Made by a program: the position numbers and the translations under genes
In this document: piece by piece, positions 1 through 5,944 of the stretch
How the letters are laid out: each line of letters starts with the position of its first letter
Numbering within the stretch: position 1 is the first letter of the stretch
Virus record (IMG/VR): IMGVR_UViG_3300045020_000095
Span: 1-43,574 of that record
DNA: 43,574 nucleotides
Direction: 5' to 3' (one strand)
Origin: a virus
The notes under the pieces: generated by a model
What the model saw: only the letters and a program-made list of their open reading frames with translations
Told to the model about the DNA's origin: nothing
Databases searched by the model: none

Positions 1-475
1 GGACCTCCGCGGGGCGAACCTCAGCGTGGCGAACCTCAGCGTGGCGAACCTCCGCGAGGCGAACCTCGGCGGGGCGAACCTCCGCGAGGCGAACCTCAGC
101 GAGGCGAACCTCCGCGTGGCGGACCTCCAGCCTATCCGGGATGATTTCTGGGCAGTCCTCGCATCATCTCCGAGAGAAATAGTAGGTTTGCGCGCCGCGC
201 TCATTGAAGGACGCGTGGAAGGATCACAGTACCAAGGGGAGTGCGCCTGCCTCGTGGGAACGATAGCCAATGTTCGCGGCTGTGAGTATACGGAACTCGG
301 TGTACTTGCCCCGATGAGCGTCAGGCCAGCGGAGATATTTTTCCTTGGTATTTCGAAAGGCGACACGCCGGAAACGAATCAATTCTCCGCGCTGGCAGTG
401 GAATGGATCGACGATTTCGTTTCGCGGATGCGCGAGGCGTTTAGTGTTCCTGATGATAAAGCCGCTGGCAATTGA
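1..475 (+). CDS. Pentapeptide-repeat protein, 3' part (joins 43193-43574 on the circle)
   Basis: This is the carboxy-terminal part of a gene that begins at 43193 and runs through the contig end; the frame is kept across the join, giving about 242 aa. Codons here start at position 2. It opens with pentapeptide repeats of the A(N/D)Lxx type, encoded by 15-bp units, which in this family fold into a right-handed quadrilateral beta-helix. After residue L of 'VADL' comes a non-repeat domain with '[12 protein letters not shown]', 'RPAEIFF' and 'GDTPETN', a tail I recall from other phage pentapeptide proteins. Function is unknown; some pentapeptide proteins mimic DNA, but nothing here shows that. The stop overlaps the start of a methyltransferase relic at 453. 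Confidence 0.9.
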   Translation, partial: DLRGANLSVANLSVANLREANLGGANLREANLSEANLRVADLQPIRDDFWAVLASSPREIVGLRAALIEGRVEGSQYQGECACLVGTIANVRGCEYTELGVLAPMSVRPAEIFFLGISKGDTPETNQFSALAVEWIDDFVSRMREAFSVPDDKAAGN

Positions 476-589
476 TCTTTTCTGCGGCCTCGGCGGCTGG
501 GCGGAAGGAAGCGCAAGGCCGCATCCGCCCAGATAGCCAAGATCCCCTTCCCGCTCGCCCAGCACATCGCCCGCGTGTACAAGGCCTAG
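453..589 (+). pseudogene. Relic of a C5-cytosine DNA methyltransferase (both ends kept, middle lost)
   Basis: An ATG at 453 opens [19 protein letters not shown], which matches the amino end of phage Dcm-type methyltransferases, including motif I (DLFCGxGG). Within about 20 codons the reading changes frame, and positions up to the TAG at 587-589 encode KAASAQIAKIPFPLAQHIAR plus VYKA, the typical carboxy end of the same family. The two ends are in different frames (453 is frame 0, 587 is frame 2) and everything between, including the PCQ and ENV catalytic motifs, is absent. A whole enzyme is roughly 300 aa or more, so some 800 bp were lost. It cannot be active. Its start overlaps the pentapeptide gene by 23 bp and its TAG overlaps the stop of the opposing gene. 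Confidence 0.8.
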
Positions 590-1488
590 GACGCGGGAGG
601 CTTTCCGAACAGCGCGAGCAGCGTGTTTACTCCGTCGAGGCACGCCGTGAGCCGCGCATCCTGTGCAGTTGTCAGCCCACCGCTGCTGGCGGGAGGAGCT
701 GCCGTCACTTGGAATAGCGCGAAGCCACCGCCCAGGCCAGCCGATTGAATCGCCCACCCGGAGGGGATCGTCTGCTGCATCGGAATGGGACCCGCGGCGT
801 TCCCGGCGGGGTAGGACAGCACGGTCCCAGGAGTGAGCTCCCACGGCGGAGTTCCGGTGGTGACCGAGAGGTTGAACGAACCCGGCGCTCCGATGCCATT
901 GCTGTTCATCTGCTGAACGGCCTCGCCAACATTGATCCCGCCAGGCGCGCCAGGCCACGGCAGCACGTAGACGTTGCGAGTCTCGCCGTTGAGTACGACG
1001 GTTTGACTGTCAATCAACGTCACGGGCGAAGCGATCGCCGCGGCGATAACGGAAGCGGAGAGGCCGAGCAGTCCGCCGATGAGCTGCACCTGTGCGGGCG
1101 TTGAGAGCAACTGGGGTTGAAGCGGGATGGTTTGGAAGCCGCCGCCGACCAACTGCGCCGGAGTCGGCGGGATCGTGTACGGCTCATACATGAGTTGGCC
1201 AAGCGGTCCAGGAACATTCAGCGAAGCCGCTTGTGCGGCGGTCAGTGTGAAAGTGGCCCACTGTCCGGTCACGGTCGAGTACGCGCCATAGGTGAACACT
1301 TGGGAGGGATTGCCGGCGGCGACGGCGGCGACCGCAGCAGGATCGACCCAGAGCTTCGAAGGCTGAGTTGTGTCGTATGGCGTCCAGAGGACGAATGGCG
1401 CGTTTGGCGGAAACAGATCCAGCGCGGAAAGCGGATAGACGGCGGCAAGCGGAGGCGGAGGCGGGAAGACCATAGAGGCTGTGCTCAT
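586..1488 (-). CDS. Hypothetical protein, probably virion-associated, Pro/Ala/Gly-rich
   Basis: About 300 aa from the ATG at 1488 (another ATG at 1497 is possible; the open frame runs further but would overlap the opposing gene at 1512). The amino end is 'MSTASMVFPPPPPLAAVYPL'. The rest is rich in Ala, Gly, Pro and Thr with short predicted beta stretches, e.g. 'VVLNGETRNVYVLPWPGAPGG' read in two pieces, and no catalytic motif. The composition resembles phage tail or decoration proteins, but I recognise no family. A -10-like TATCAT lies seven nucleotides before the ATG and there is no Shine-Dalgarno sequence. It is divergent from the 1512 gene and converges with the methyltransferase relic; the two TAG stops overlap in a CTAG. 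Confidence 0.75.
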   Translation of the reverse strand: MSTASMVFPPPPPLAAVYPLSALDLFPPNAPFVLWTPYDTTQPSKLWVDPAAVAAVAAGNPSQVFTYGAYSTVTGQWATFTLTAAQAASLNVPGPLGQLMYEPYTIPPTPAQLVGGGFQTIPLQPQLLSTPAQVQLIGGLLGLSASVIAAAIASPVTLIDSQTVVLNGETRNVYVLPWPGAPGGINVGEAVQQMNSNGIGAPGSFNLSVTTGTPPWELTPGTVLSYPAGNAAGPIPMQQTIPSGWAIQSAGLGGGFALFQVTAAPPASSGGLTTAQDARLTACLDGVNTLLALFGKPPAS

Positions 1489-1495
1489 GGGCGTC

Positions 1496-1505
1496 ATGAT
1501 ACCAT
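1496..1505. promoter_or_regulatory. Overlapping divergent -10 elements
   Basis: On the plus strand TACCAT at 1500-1505 lies six nucleotides before the ATG at 1512. On the minus strand TATCAT at 1501-1496 lies seven nucleotides before the ATG at 1488. Neither gene has a Shine-Dalgarno sequence. I see no good -35 for either, so the call rests on the spacing rule shared with other genes in this genome. Confidence 0.45.
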
Positions 1506-1511
1506 GTCCAC

Positions 1512-1850
1512 ATGGCCAACGCCTTCGTAGCGGAGATCGTGAACATCGGAAAGCACATCGTTTCCGGTATCGAGAAGGCCGCGCCGCTGGTTGAGAAGAT
1601 TCTGACCTCGAAACCAATCGCCGCAATCCCGATATACGGGCCTATTCTCTCGGAGCTTGGCACTGTCTTCAGTAATATCGAGGCAGCCAAGACGGAGCCG
1701 CTCACATCCTCCGAAGTCGAGGCGATTGTCACAGCCACAGTGACAGCCCTTCAAATCAAGGCTGCCGCGAGTGCTGCGGCGACACATGACCCAGCGGCCT
1801 TTACCTCAACCGTGACCGCAGTCACTTCCCCCATAACAGGAGCCCAATGA
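1512..1850 (+). CDS. Hypothetical protein, helical, in a small lysis-or-surface operon
   Basis: A 112-aa protein starting MANAFVAEIVNIGKHIVSGI. It is predicted mostly helical, with an amphipathic amino half and an Ala/Thr-rich carboxy half; there is no clear signal peptide or long membrane span, although 'PIAAIPIYGPIL' is hydrophobic. The family is unknown to me. The start has no Shine-Dalgarno sequence but has TACCAT six nucleotides upstream. It is translationally coupled to the next gene through an ATGA overlap at 1847-1850, with AGGAG just before the overlap. The partner is a lipoprotein, so the pair could act at the envelope, for example in lysis or superinfection control; this is a guess. 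Confidence 0.75.
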   Translation: MANAFVAEIVNIGKHIVSGIEKAAPLVEKILTSKPIAAIPIYGPILSELGTVFSNIEAAKTEPLTSSEVEAIVTATVTALQIKAAASAAATHDPAAFTSTVTAVTSPITGAQ

Positions 1851-2377
1851 ACCTCAAGACCCGAAGTCTCACCGCCCTTTTGATGCTCGCTGTGCTACTG
1901 TGCGCCGCGTGCGGAGCCGCCGAAGTTGTCAACGGCCTGGAGCTGGCCATTGATGCCGCCGAGGCCGTACTGCCTGCAATCGCTGCCGCGGCAACCCTTC
2001 CACCAGCAACCCTAACCCTGATCGATAATTACCTTGCGGCCGTTGCCACAGCCCTATCGAAGACATCGGCGCTGCTTGCGTCCGGGTCGCCGAGTGATGT
2101 CGAGGCATCTCAGATCGTCGCGCTGTTTGCAAGCGCCGTTGCTCCGGCGCTGCCCGCTGGGACGCCGCAGTCTGTGGCAGCCGCGGTGCAGGCTGTCGGA
2201 AATGCCGTGGCGAACTTCCTTGCGCAGTTTCAGGTTTCGACCACACCCGCAGGAGGGACTGCCTTCGCGGCAAGTAAGAAGCTATCTTCGGTGAAGCTGA
2301 CGGCGGAGCAGCGGAAGAAAGCCGCGCAGTTGAAGGCGCGAGCTGATGCCGTGCTGGCGAAGATCCCAAAGAAGTGA
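1847..2377 (+). CDS. Predicted lipoprotein, Ala-rich
   Basis: A 176-aa protein whose amino end (MNLKTRSLTALLMLAVLLC, then AACG) has positive residues, a hydrophobic core and a Cys suited to lipid attachment. The lipobox is imperfect, because position -3 to the second Cys is itself Cys. The mature part is helical and Ala/Val-rich and ends in a Lys-rich segment. Start choice is firm: ATGA overlap with the upstream gene and AGGAG eight bases before it. Small phage lipoproteins can be outer-membrane spanins or exclusion proteins; I cannot tell which. A terminator-like hairpin follows at 2413. Confidence 0.8.
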   Translation: MNLKTRSLTALLMLAVLLCAACGAAEVVNGLELAIDAAEAVLPAIAAAATLPPATLTLIDNYLAAVATALSKTSALLASGSPSDVEASQIVALFASAVAPALPAGTPQSVAAAVQAVGNAVANFLAQFQVSTTPAGGTAFAASKKLSSVKLTAEQRKKAAQLKARADAVLAKIPKK

Positions 2378-2412
2378 TAAGCTAGGCCACGCGATACCGA
2401 TTGCCATTTCAC

Positions 2413-2449
2413 AGGGCCGTTCCACCTCCGAGAGCGGCCCTTTTTGTTT
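2413..2449 (+). terminator. Rho-independent terminator
   Basis: A perfect 7-bp stem (AGGGCCG at 2413-2419 with CGGCCCT at 2435-2441) is followed by TTTTTGTTT. It ends the two-gene operon 1512-2377. Oddly, the T-tract runs straight into the ATG of the next plus gene at 2450, so expression of that gene depends on readthrough or attenuation. Confidence 0.8.
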
Positions 2450-3514
2450 ATGAAACTCTTCACGATTATAATTCCCCTGCTCCCAGCGCTGGCTGCCGCG
2501 CAGGGCTTGCAGTTCTATCCGCTCGCCCCGTGCAGGATCGTGGACACGCGCGGCGCTGGAGGCGGTTTCGTGGGCGCAAGCCCATTTTCCGGGCCCTCCA
2601 TCGCTGCCGCGGCCACGGTCTCTTTTCCCTTCCAGTCGGCCACTCAGGCCACGACGACGGCACCGACGCCATGCGGGCAGCTTCCTGCGACTGCGGTCGC
2701 GTACTCCCTTAACCTCACTGTCGTTCCTGCCGGAGAGGCAGACTACATCACCATATGGCCCATGGGCGCCCCACAGCCGACGACAGCGCTGCTGGATGAC
2801 GTTCCGGGGGCGCTTGTATCCAACGCCGCGATCGTGGGCGCCGGGACGGGCGGAATCTCCGTTTTCAACAGCGGGCCATCAGGCGCCGACATCGTCATCG
2901 ACTTGAACGGCTATTACGCGGCCGCGCCGGTCGCTCCGTGGGGAGCATTCGTTCTGCCGAATGGCCCTCCGGGTTCATGGTCTCCGCCGCCAGGAGTGCC
3001 GCCGTCACAGGTGATTGGATGCCTGCCTTACAGCCCAGGCAATCCGATGGTGTACGCCACGCCCGGCCAATTTTATTACGAACCCGGATTGCAGACACCG
3101 GTTCAGACGGTGTCCGGCTCACCGTTCACATTCACCTACGCCGTTCTGGCGACAGACACGCCCCTGACCATCGCGGCGGGGCTTGCGGCCCTGGTAACAG
3201 GGAACGCTGCGCTACTCGCTGCTGGAGTGACGGTCAGCCTTGACGGAATGGGCGATTTTACCTTGACGGTACCCGCCGCACTCGGGGTCTTTGGCCTCAA
3301 CTCGAATGCCGACAATTCATCGCACAACCCCTCCGAGGGGATCGCAGTGCTTCCCGGCGACGAAGTGGCGATCAGTGGCGTCGCCACCGCAGGCGACACG
3401 GTCTCGCTCTACCTTAGCTTTTCCTCGGTCACCACGGCGCCGGATGAGCTGTGGGTGTGCATGATCGGGAAGTCGCAAACTGGCGAATGGGTTCCGGTGG
3501 TCACCGCGCCCTAG
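2450..3514 (+). CDS. Secreted protein with an Acidobacteria-type beta module
   Basis: From ATG 2450 the protein has 354 aa (a TTG at 2444 would add two). Residues 1-19 form a signal peptide (MKLFTIIIPLLPALAAAQG). Residues about 20-155 carry the pattern 'FYPLAPCRIVDTR', 'AVAYSLNLTVVPAG', 'YITIWPMG', 'VSNAAIV' and 'DIVIDLNGYY', a module I know from secreted proteins of Acidobacteriota and related soil bacteria. The remaining 200 residues are Gly/Ala/Thr-rich, probably beta-structured. No catalytic motif is visible. A phage gene with this module was probably taken from its host. There is no good Shine-Dalgarno sequence, and a terminator hairpin abuts the start, so regulation is unclear. It could alter the host surface or be a virion-linked adhesin. 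Confidence 0.8.
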   Translation: MKLFTIIIPLLPALAAAQGLQFYPLAPCRIVDTRGAGGGFVGASPFSGPSIAAAATVSFPFQSATQATTTAPTPCGQLPATAVAYSLNLTVVPAGEADYITIWPMGAPQPTTALLDDVPGALVSNAAIVGAGTGGISVFNSGPSGADIVIDLNGYYAAAPVAPWGAFVLPNGPPGSWSPPPGVPPSQVIGCLPYSPGNPMVYATPGQFYYEPGLQTPVQTVSGSPFTFTYAVLATDTPLTIAAGLAALVTGNAALLAAGVTVSLDGMGDFTLTVPAALGVFGLNSNADNSSHNPSEGIAVLPGDEVAISGVATAGDTVSLYLSFSSVTTAPDELWVCMIGKSQTGEWVPVVTAP

Positions 3515-3520
3515 CTCGTA

Positions 3521-3556
3521 AGTACTATTGACGCGCCCGAGGGCGCTTGGCAGGAT
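3521..3556 (+). promoter_or_regulatory. Promoter with AGTACTATTGAC element
   Basis: AGTACTATTGAC at 3521-3532 contains a -35-like TTGACG (3528-3533). After 17 bp comes CAGGAT (3551-3556), a weak -10, and six nucleotides later the ATG at 3563. CAGGATGGGG could instead serve as a poor Shine-Dalgarno sequence, so leaderless initiation is less certain here than at 4907. Confidence 0.6.
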
Positions 3557-3562
3557 GGGGTC

Positions 3563-3880
3563 ATGAGTCACACACCAGGACCTTGGGTGCTTGATGGCGA
3601 AACAGTCGGCGAATTGGCTGTCATGTCTTCCGATGGAAAAACGGCCATTTGTATATTTTGCGACCCCGTCGACCTTGGCCCCCCCGAGGTCATCTTTCCT
3701 AATGCCCGCCTGATAGCAGCTGCACCAGAGTTGCTCGAGGCCCTGAAGGTTCTTGACGCGCATCTTGATTTTGCCGTGCCGTTCGAGAATTGTGAATGCA
3801 TCAGTGATGCATCCGGCATCAACGCGGCCATGCTCGCGGCCCGCGCAGCGATAGAGAAAGCCGAAAATGACTCCCTCTGA
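3563..3880 (+). CDS. Conserved small phage protein, HTPGPW/NARLIAAAPELLEAL type
   Basis: A 105-aa protein with the two hallmarks of a very common phage family: 'SHTPGPW' at residues 2-8 and 'NARLIAAAPELLEALK' at about 48-63. The biochemical role of this family is not known to me. The middle has Cys at 'CIFC' and 'CEC', which might bind metal. It is the first gene of a plus-strand operon running 3563-4115 and overlaps the next gene by 14 bp. Expression is likely from the AGTACTATTGAC promoter just upstream. Confidence 0.85.
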   Translation: MSHTPGPWVLDGETVGELAVMSSDGKTAICIFCDPVDLGPPEVIFPNARLIAAAPELLEALKVLDAHLDFAVPFENCECISDASGINAAMLAARAAIEKAENDSL

Positions 3881-4115
3881 AGCTGCTCAGGCGATCATGG
3901 AAAAGAGGGGCTATATCGTGCTCTCCTCACCTATCAAGCATGAAATCCCCTCCACGATACCCGGGGCCAAGGGAGGTATATGTGGTCCGCTCGCCGTGGC
4001 CCTCCGAATCATCAAAGAGACAGACCGGGAGGACGACCTGAAACAGTATCCGATTCTGGGCGTCAAGGCCCCGTCTGTGCGGAGCAGATACTATTATCGA
4101 TGCGTGGCGGAATAA
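3867..4115 (+). CDS. Hypothetical protein
   Basis: An 82-aa protein (MTPSEAAQAIMEKRGYIVLS...). It has a helical amino end and mixed alpha/beta remainder, no signal peptide and no motif that I recognise. It overlaps the preceding gene by 14 bp, which suggests coupled translation, and lies before the small ORF and sigma factor gene. Start choice follows from the overlap; no other start gives a comparable protein. Confidence 0.65.
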   Translation: MTPSEAAQAIMEKRGYIVLSSPIKHEIPSTIPGAKGGICGPLAVALRIIKETDREDDLKQYPILGVKAPSVRSRYYYRCVAE

Positions 4116-4133
4116 ACACGCCGCTGAACGTAG

Positions 4134-4139
4134 TACAAT
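4134..4139 (+). promoter_or_regulatory. -10 element for leaderless mRNA of the sigma operon
   Basis: TACAAT at 4134-4139, within TAGTACAAT, lies six nucleotides before the ATG at 4146, and no Shine-Dalgarno sequence is present. No convincing -35 is seen at 17 bp (AATAAA). The spacing matches the promoter at 4872-4900. Confidence 0.5.
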
Positions 4140-4145
4140 GCCCGC

Positions 4146-4271
4146 ATGAAGCCGCGCCGCCCATCTCTCGCAGGCTGCCCCGCCTGGTGGGTCCGCAAGA
4201 TGGAAGCGCTCAATCACGATCCGCGTATCAACTGGCAGACACCATCCGACGCGAAGCTGCTCAAGCCATGA
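4146..4271 (+). CDS. Small ORF coupled to the sigma factor gene
   Basis: A 41-aa reading frame (MKPRRPSLAGCPAWWVRKME, then ALNHDPRINWQTPSDAKLLKP) whose TGA overlaps the sigma gene start as ATGA at 4268-4271. A TACAAT lies six nucleotides before its ATG. It is basic with two adjacent Trp and no known family. Its coupling suggests a leader or partner peptide for the sigma factor, but it could simply deliver ribosomes to the downstream start. Confidence 0.55.
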   Translation: MKPRRPSLAGCPAWWVRKMEALNHDPRINWQTPSDAKLLKP

Positions 4272-4840
4272 CGCGCGAAGAGACGATCCTCTCACTGGCC
4301 CCCAATGTTAACGCGATCGCCGCCCTCTTCGCCCGAAGGGTGCCGCGCACGGTCCTGGTCGCCGAACTCCGAAGTGTTGCCTGGATCGGAGCTATCCACG
4401 CCGTAGATAGGTATGATTGCAGACGGAAAGTATCTCTTGCCGCCTTCGCGCAGCTTCGCATTCGCGGGGAGATCCTAGATTACCTGCGCCGGCTTGACCA
4501 CCTTACGCGCGGCGAACGCACGAAGCTAAAGAGCGTGGGAGCCGTGCAGCCCGTCGTTGTCTCTCTCGATTCGAAGACTCGCCATGATCAACAGGTGCCG
4601 ACGGCATTCCTTCGCGACCATCGAGCGCAGCGTCAGACCGAGACCGCCGAAGCTAGGATCTTGACAGAAGGTCTCTTCTTGCGCGCAAGCCTTCCAGCGC
4701 GAACAGAAGATGTGATCCGGCGCTTTTACGAGGGCGAGAAACAAGGCGAGACAGCGGCGGTATTGGGCGTTTCGCGAGGCCGCGTGTCTATCATGCGCAA
4801 AAATGGCGAGAAGGCGCTGGCAGCCTGGGCTTTTCAATAG
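4268..4840 (+). CDS. Phage-encoded sigma-70 family RNA polymerase sigma factor
   Basis: A 190-aa protein. Region 2 is seen at about residues 30-80: 'VAWIGAIHAVDRYD' (core-binding helix) and 'VSLAAFAQLRIRGEILDYLR' (the -10 recognition segment, like FliA/SigF 'F..yA..RIRGaiLDyLR'). Region 4 at about 145-180 ('DVIRRFYEGEKQGETAAVLG' then 'VSRGRVSIMRKNGEKAL') is a helix-turn-helix for the -35. No region 1.1 and little of region 3. It would redirect host RNA polymerase, probably to phage promoters. The longer open frame to 3980 has no family match; the ATG at 4268 is favoured by the ATGA overlap. Its stop lies within the target duplication of an IS1595-type element. Confidence 0.85.
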   Translation: MTREETILSLAPNVNAIAALFARRVPRTVLVAELRSVAWIGAIHAVDRYDCRRKVSLAAFAQLRIRGEILDYLRRLDHLTRGERTKLKSVGAVQPVVVSLDSKTRHDQQVPTAFLRDHRAQRQTETAEARILTEGLFLRASLPARTEDVIRRFYEGEKQGETAAVLGVSRGRVSIMRKNGEKALAAWAFQ

Positions 4841-4861
4841 GGAATTATATAGGTGACTACA
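4832..4861 (+). repeat. Target duplication and left terminal inverted repeat
   Basis: Target duplication TTTCAATA at 4832-4839, then the 22-bp left inverted repeat at 4840-4861, starting GGGAATTATATAGG. It matches the right repeat (5945-5966) without mismatch. Confidence 0.95.
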
Positions 4862-4871
4862 CATTTTTCTG

Positions 4872-4900
4872 TTGACACGTTGCGTGTAGTCATGTACTAT
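4872..4900 (+). promoter_or_regulatory. Sigma-70-like promoter driving a leaderless transcript
   Basis: TTGACA (4872-4877), a 17-bp spacer and TACTAT (4895-4900) give a near-consensus promoter. The ATG at 4907 is six nucleotides further, at the expected transcription start, and no Shine-Dalgarno sequence can fit. It lies just inside the left inverted repeat, so the element carries its own promoter. Confidence 0.85.
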
Positions 4901-4906
4901 TAAAGT

Positions 4907-5194
4907 ATGAAGAACACAGACAAATGCAACGAATGTGGCGGCCGGGGGGAGCATAAAGTATGGTGCTCGCTCGACCCAACTCCACAAGGCCCGGTAACTG
5001 TCACGGAGCGAGTGTGGACCGCACTGACAAGCGATGGACGTCGCCTGAAATTCACGGTGGGACCGAAGGCGGATGCTGAATTTGCACTCGCTTACGCGCG
5101 GCGCAACAGCCACAAGCTGCAATTTGAGCAACTCGCATTTTCTACCGAAATCGTGTCGGTCGAAGCTGGCGAAGAAAGCACGAGGGTTGCATAA
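4907..5194 (+). CDS. Cargo gene of the IS1595-type element: small Cys-rich protein
   Basis: A 95-aa protein whose amino end (MKNTDKCNECGGRGEHKVWC) holds CxxCGGxG plus a further Cys, like half of a DnaJ-type zinc motif found in many phage proteins. The remainder is mixed alpha/beta with no family that I recognise. It starts exactly at the predicted transcription start. Its stop is followed directly by the ATG of the next cargo gene. Cargo genes are known in IS1595-family elements; the benefit of this one is unknown. Confidence 0.75.
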   Translation: MKNTDKCNECGGRGEHKVWCSLDPTPQGPVTVTERVWTALTSDGRRLKFTVGPKADAEFALAYARRNSHKLQFEQLAFSTEIVSVEAGEESTRVA

Positions 5195-5389
5195 ATGCAA
5201 GCCGCAATGATCGGAACGGGAAGGGTTAGATGGACGGCCGATACGCAGAGGCATCTGAACCGCGATCCCCGCGTAATCGAGTGGTGGGAAGACGGAGAGG
5301 AACTGGTATTTTCCTACGGTGTGGCTGGCGATCCGACCGGGATATGGAAAGTTACGGCGCGCGATCTTCACATCGACGATTTGAGTTGA
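5195..5389 (+). CDS. Cargo gene of the IS1595-type element: hypothetical protein
   Basis: A 64-aa acidic protein starting MQAAMIGTGRVRWTADTQRH, with several Trp residues ('RVIEWWEDG', 'GIWKVTARDL'), predicted mainly beta. It follows the first cargo gene without a gap (TAA then ATG) and has GAGG nine bases before the start. It precedes the transposase fragment by three bases, so all are likely one transcript. No family recognised. Confidence 0.7.
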   Translation: MQAAMIGTGRVRWTADTQRHLNRDPRVIEWWEDGEELVFSYGVAGDPTGIWKVTARDLHIDDLS

Positions 5390-5392
5390 GAT

Positions 5393-5803
5393 ATGAGCAA
5401 ATCCACAATCAGCACGTTCCAATTGTTCGCCCTGTTCCCTGACGACGAAACCGCTCGTCAGTATCTCGAAAGCCGCCTCTGGCCTAATGGTCCAATCTGC
5501 CCCGACTGCAAGTCTGGAGAGCGCATAAGCACCCTCAGCACGTGTGCCACGCGTAAGGCCGGTTTCTATCGGTGCTTGGCTTGCGCTTTCGATTTCACGA
5601 TTCGAACGAACACCATTTTCGAGCGCTCGAAAGTTCCCCTCCACAAGTGGCTCTACAGCATGTACTTGCTGGTGACCGCGCGGAAGGGCATCTCTTCGCT
5701 TCAACTCGGAAAAGAGATTGGGGTAACCCAGAAAACCGCATGGTTCATCCTCGGACGGCTTCGCGAGGCGTGTGGCGGACCCGATGGACCGCTCACGGCA
5801 TGA
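5393..5803 (+). pseudogene. Truncated IS1595-family (ISXO2-like) transposase, amino half only
   Basis: The 136 aa carry the amino-terminal features of this family: 'FPDDETARQYLESRLWPNG' (residues about 14-32), a zinc ribbon with CPDC and CLAC, and a helix-turn-helix segment 'KGISSLQLGKEIGVTQKTAW'. It stops after 'GPDGPLTA', just where intact relatives continue into 'GxVExDExYxGG', the first acidic residue of the DDE domain. The catalytic domain is thus deleted rather than mutated. The fragment may still bind the element ends and act as a repressor of transposition, as is known for truncated transposases; that is inference. A complete member is about 300 aa. Confidence 0.85.
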
Positions 5804-5937
5804 AGGACGTGCCGGAAGTTCTCGACAAAATGGTTGACGCAGTGCTGGGCTATAAGCCGAAACCGAAGTCGAAAGCAGCGAAGAAACGCCGCCGCAAGGC
5901 TGCGAAGAAGGGAAAGGCGCAAGCCGATGGTTCCTAA
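5800..5937 (+). pseudogene. Probable carboxy tail of the IS1595-family transposase, now a separate 45-aa ORF
   Basis: ATG at 5800 overlaps the TGA of the truncated transposase (ATGA). The product MKDVPEVLDKMVDAVLGYKP is followed by a Lys/Arg-rich tail (KPKSKAAKKRRRKAAKKG). A 'VLxYxPKPKSKAAKKR' ending is what I recall at the end of many ISXO2-like transposases, so this looks like the far side of the deletion that removed the DDE domain. It could also be read as a small basic DNA-binding peptide. Right inverted repeat follows eight bases after its stop. Confidence 0.6.
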
Positions 5938-5944
5938 CGATGAA

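Noticed and set aside
5393-5803. Active transposase
   Set aside because: The frame stops just before the first acidic residue of the DDE domain.
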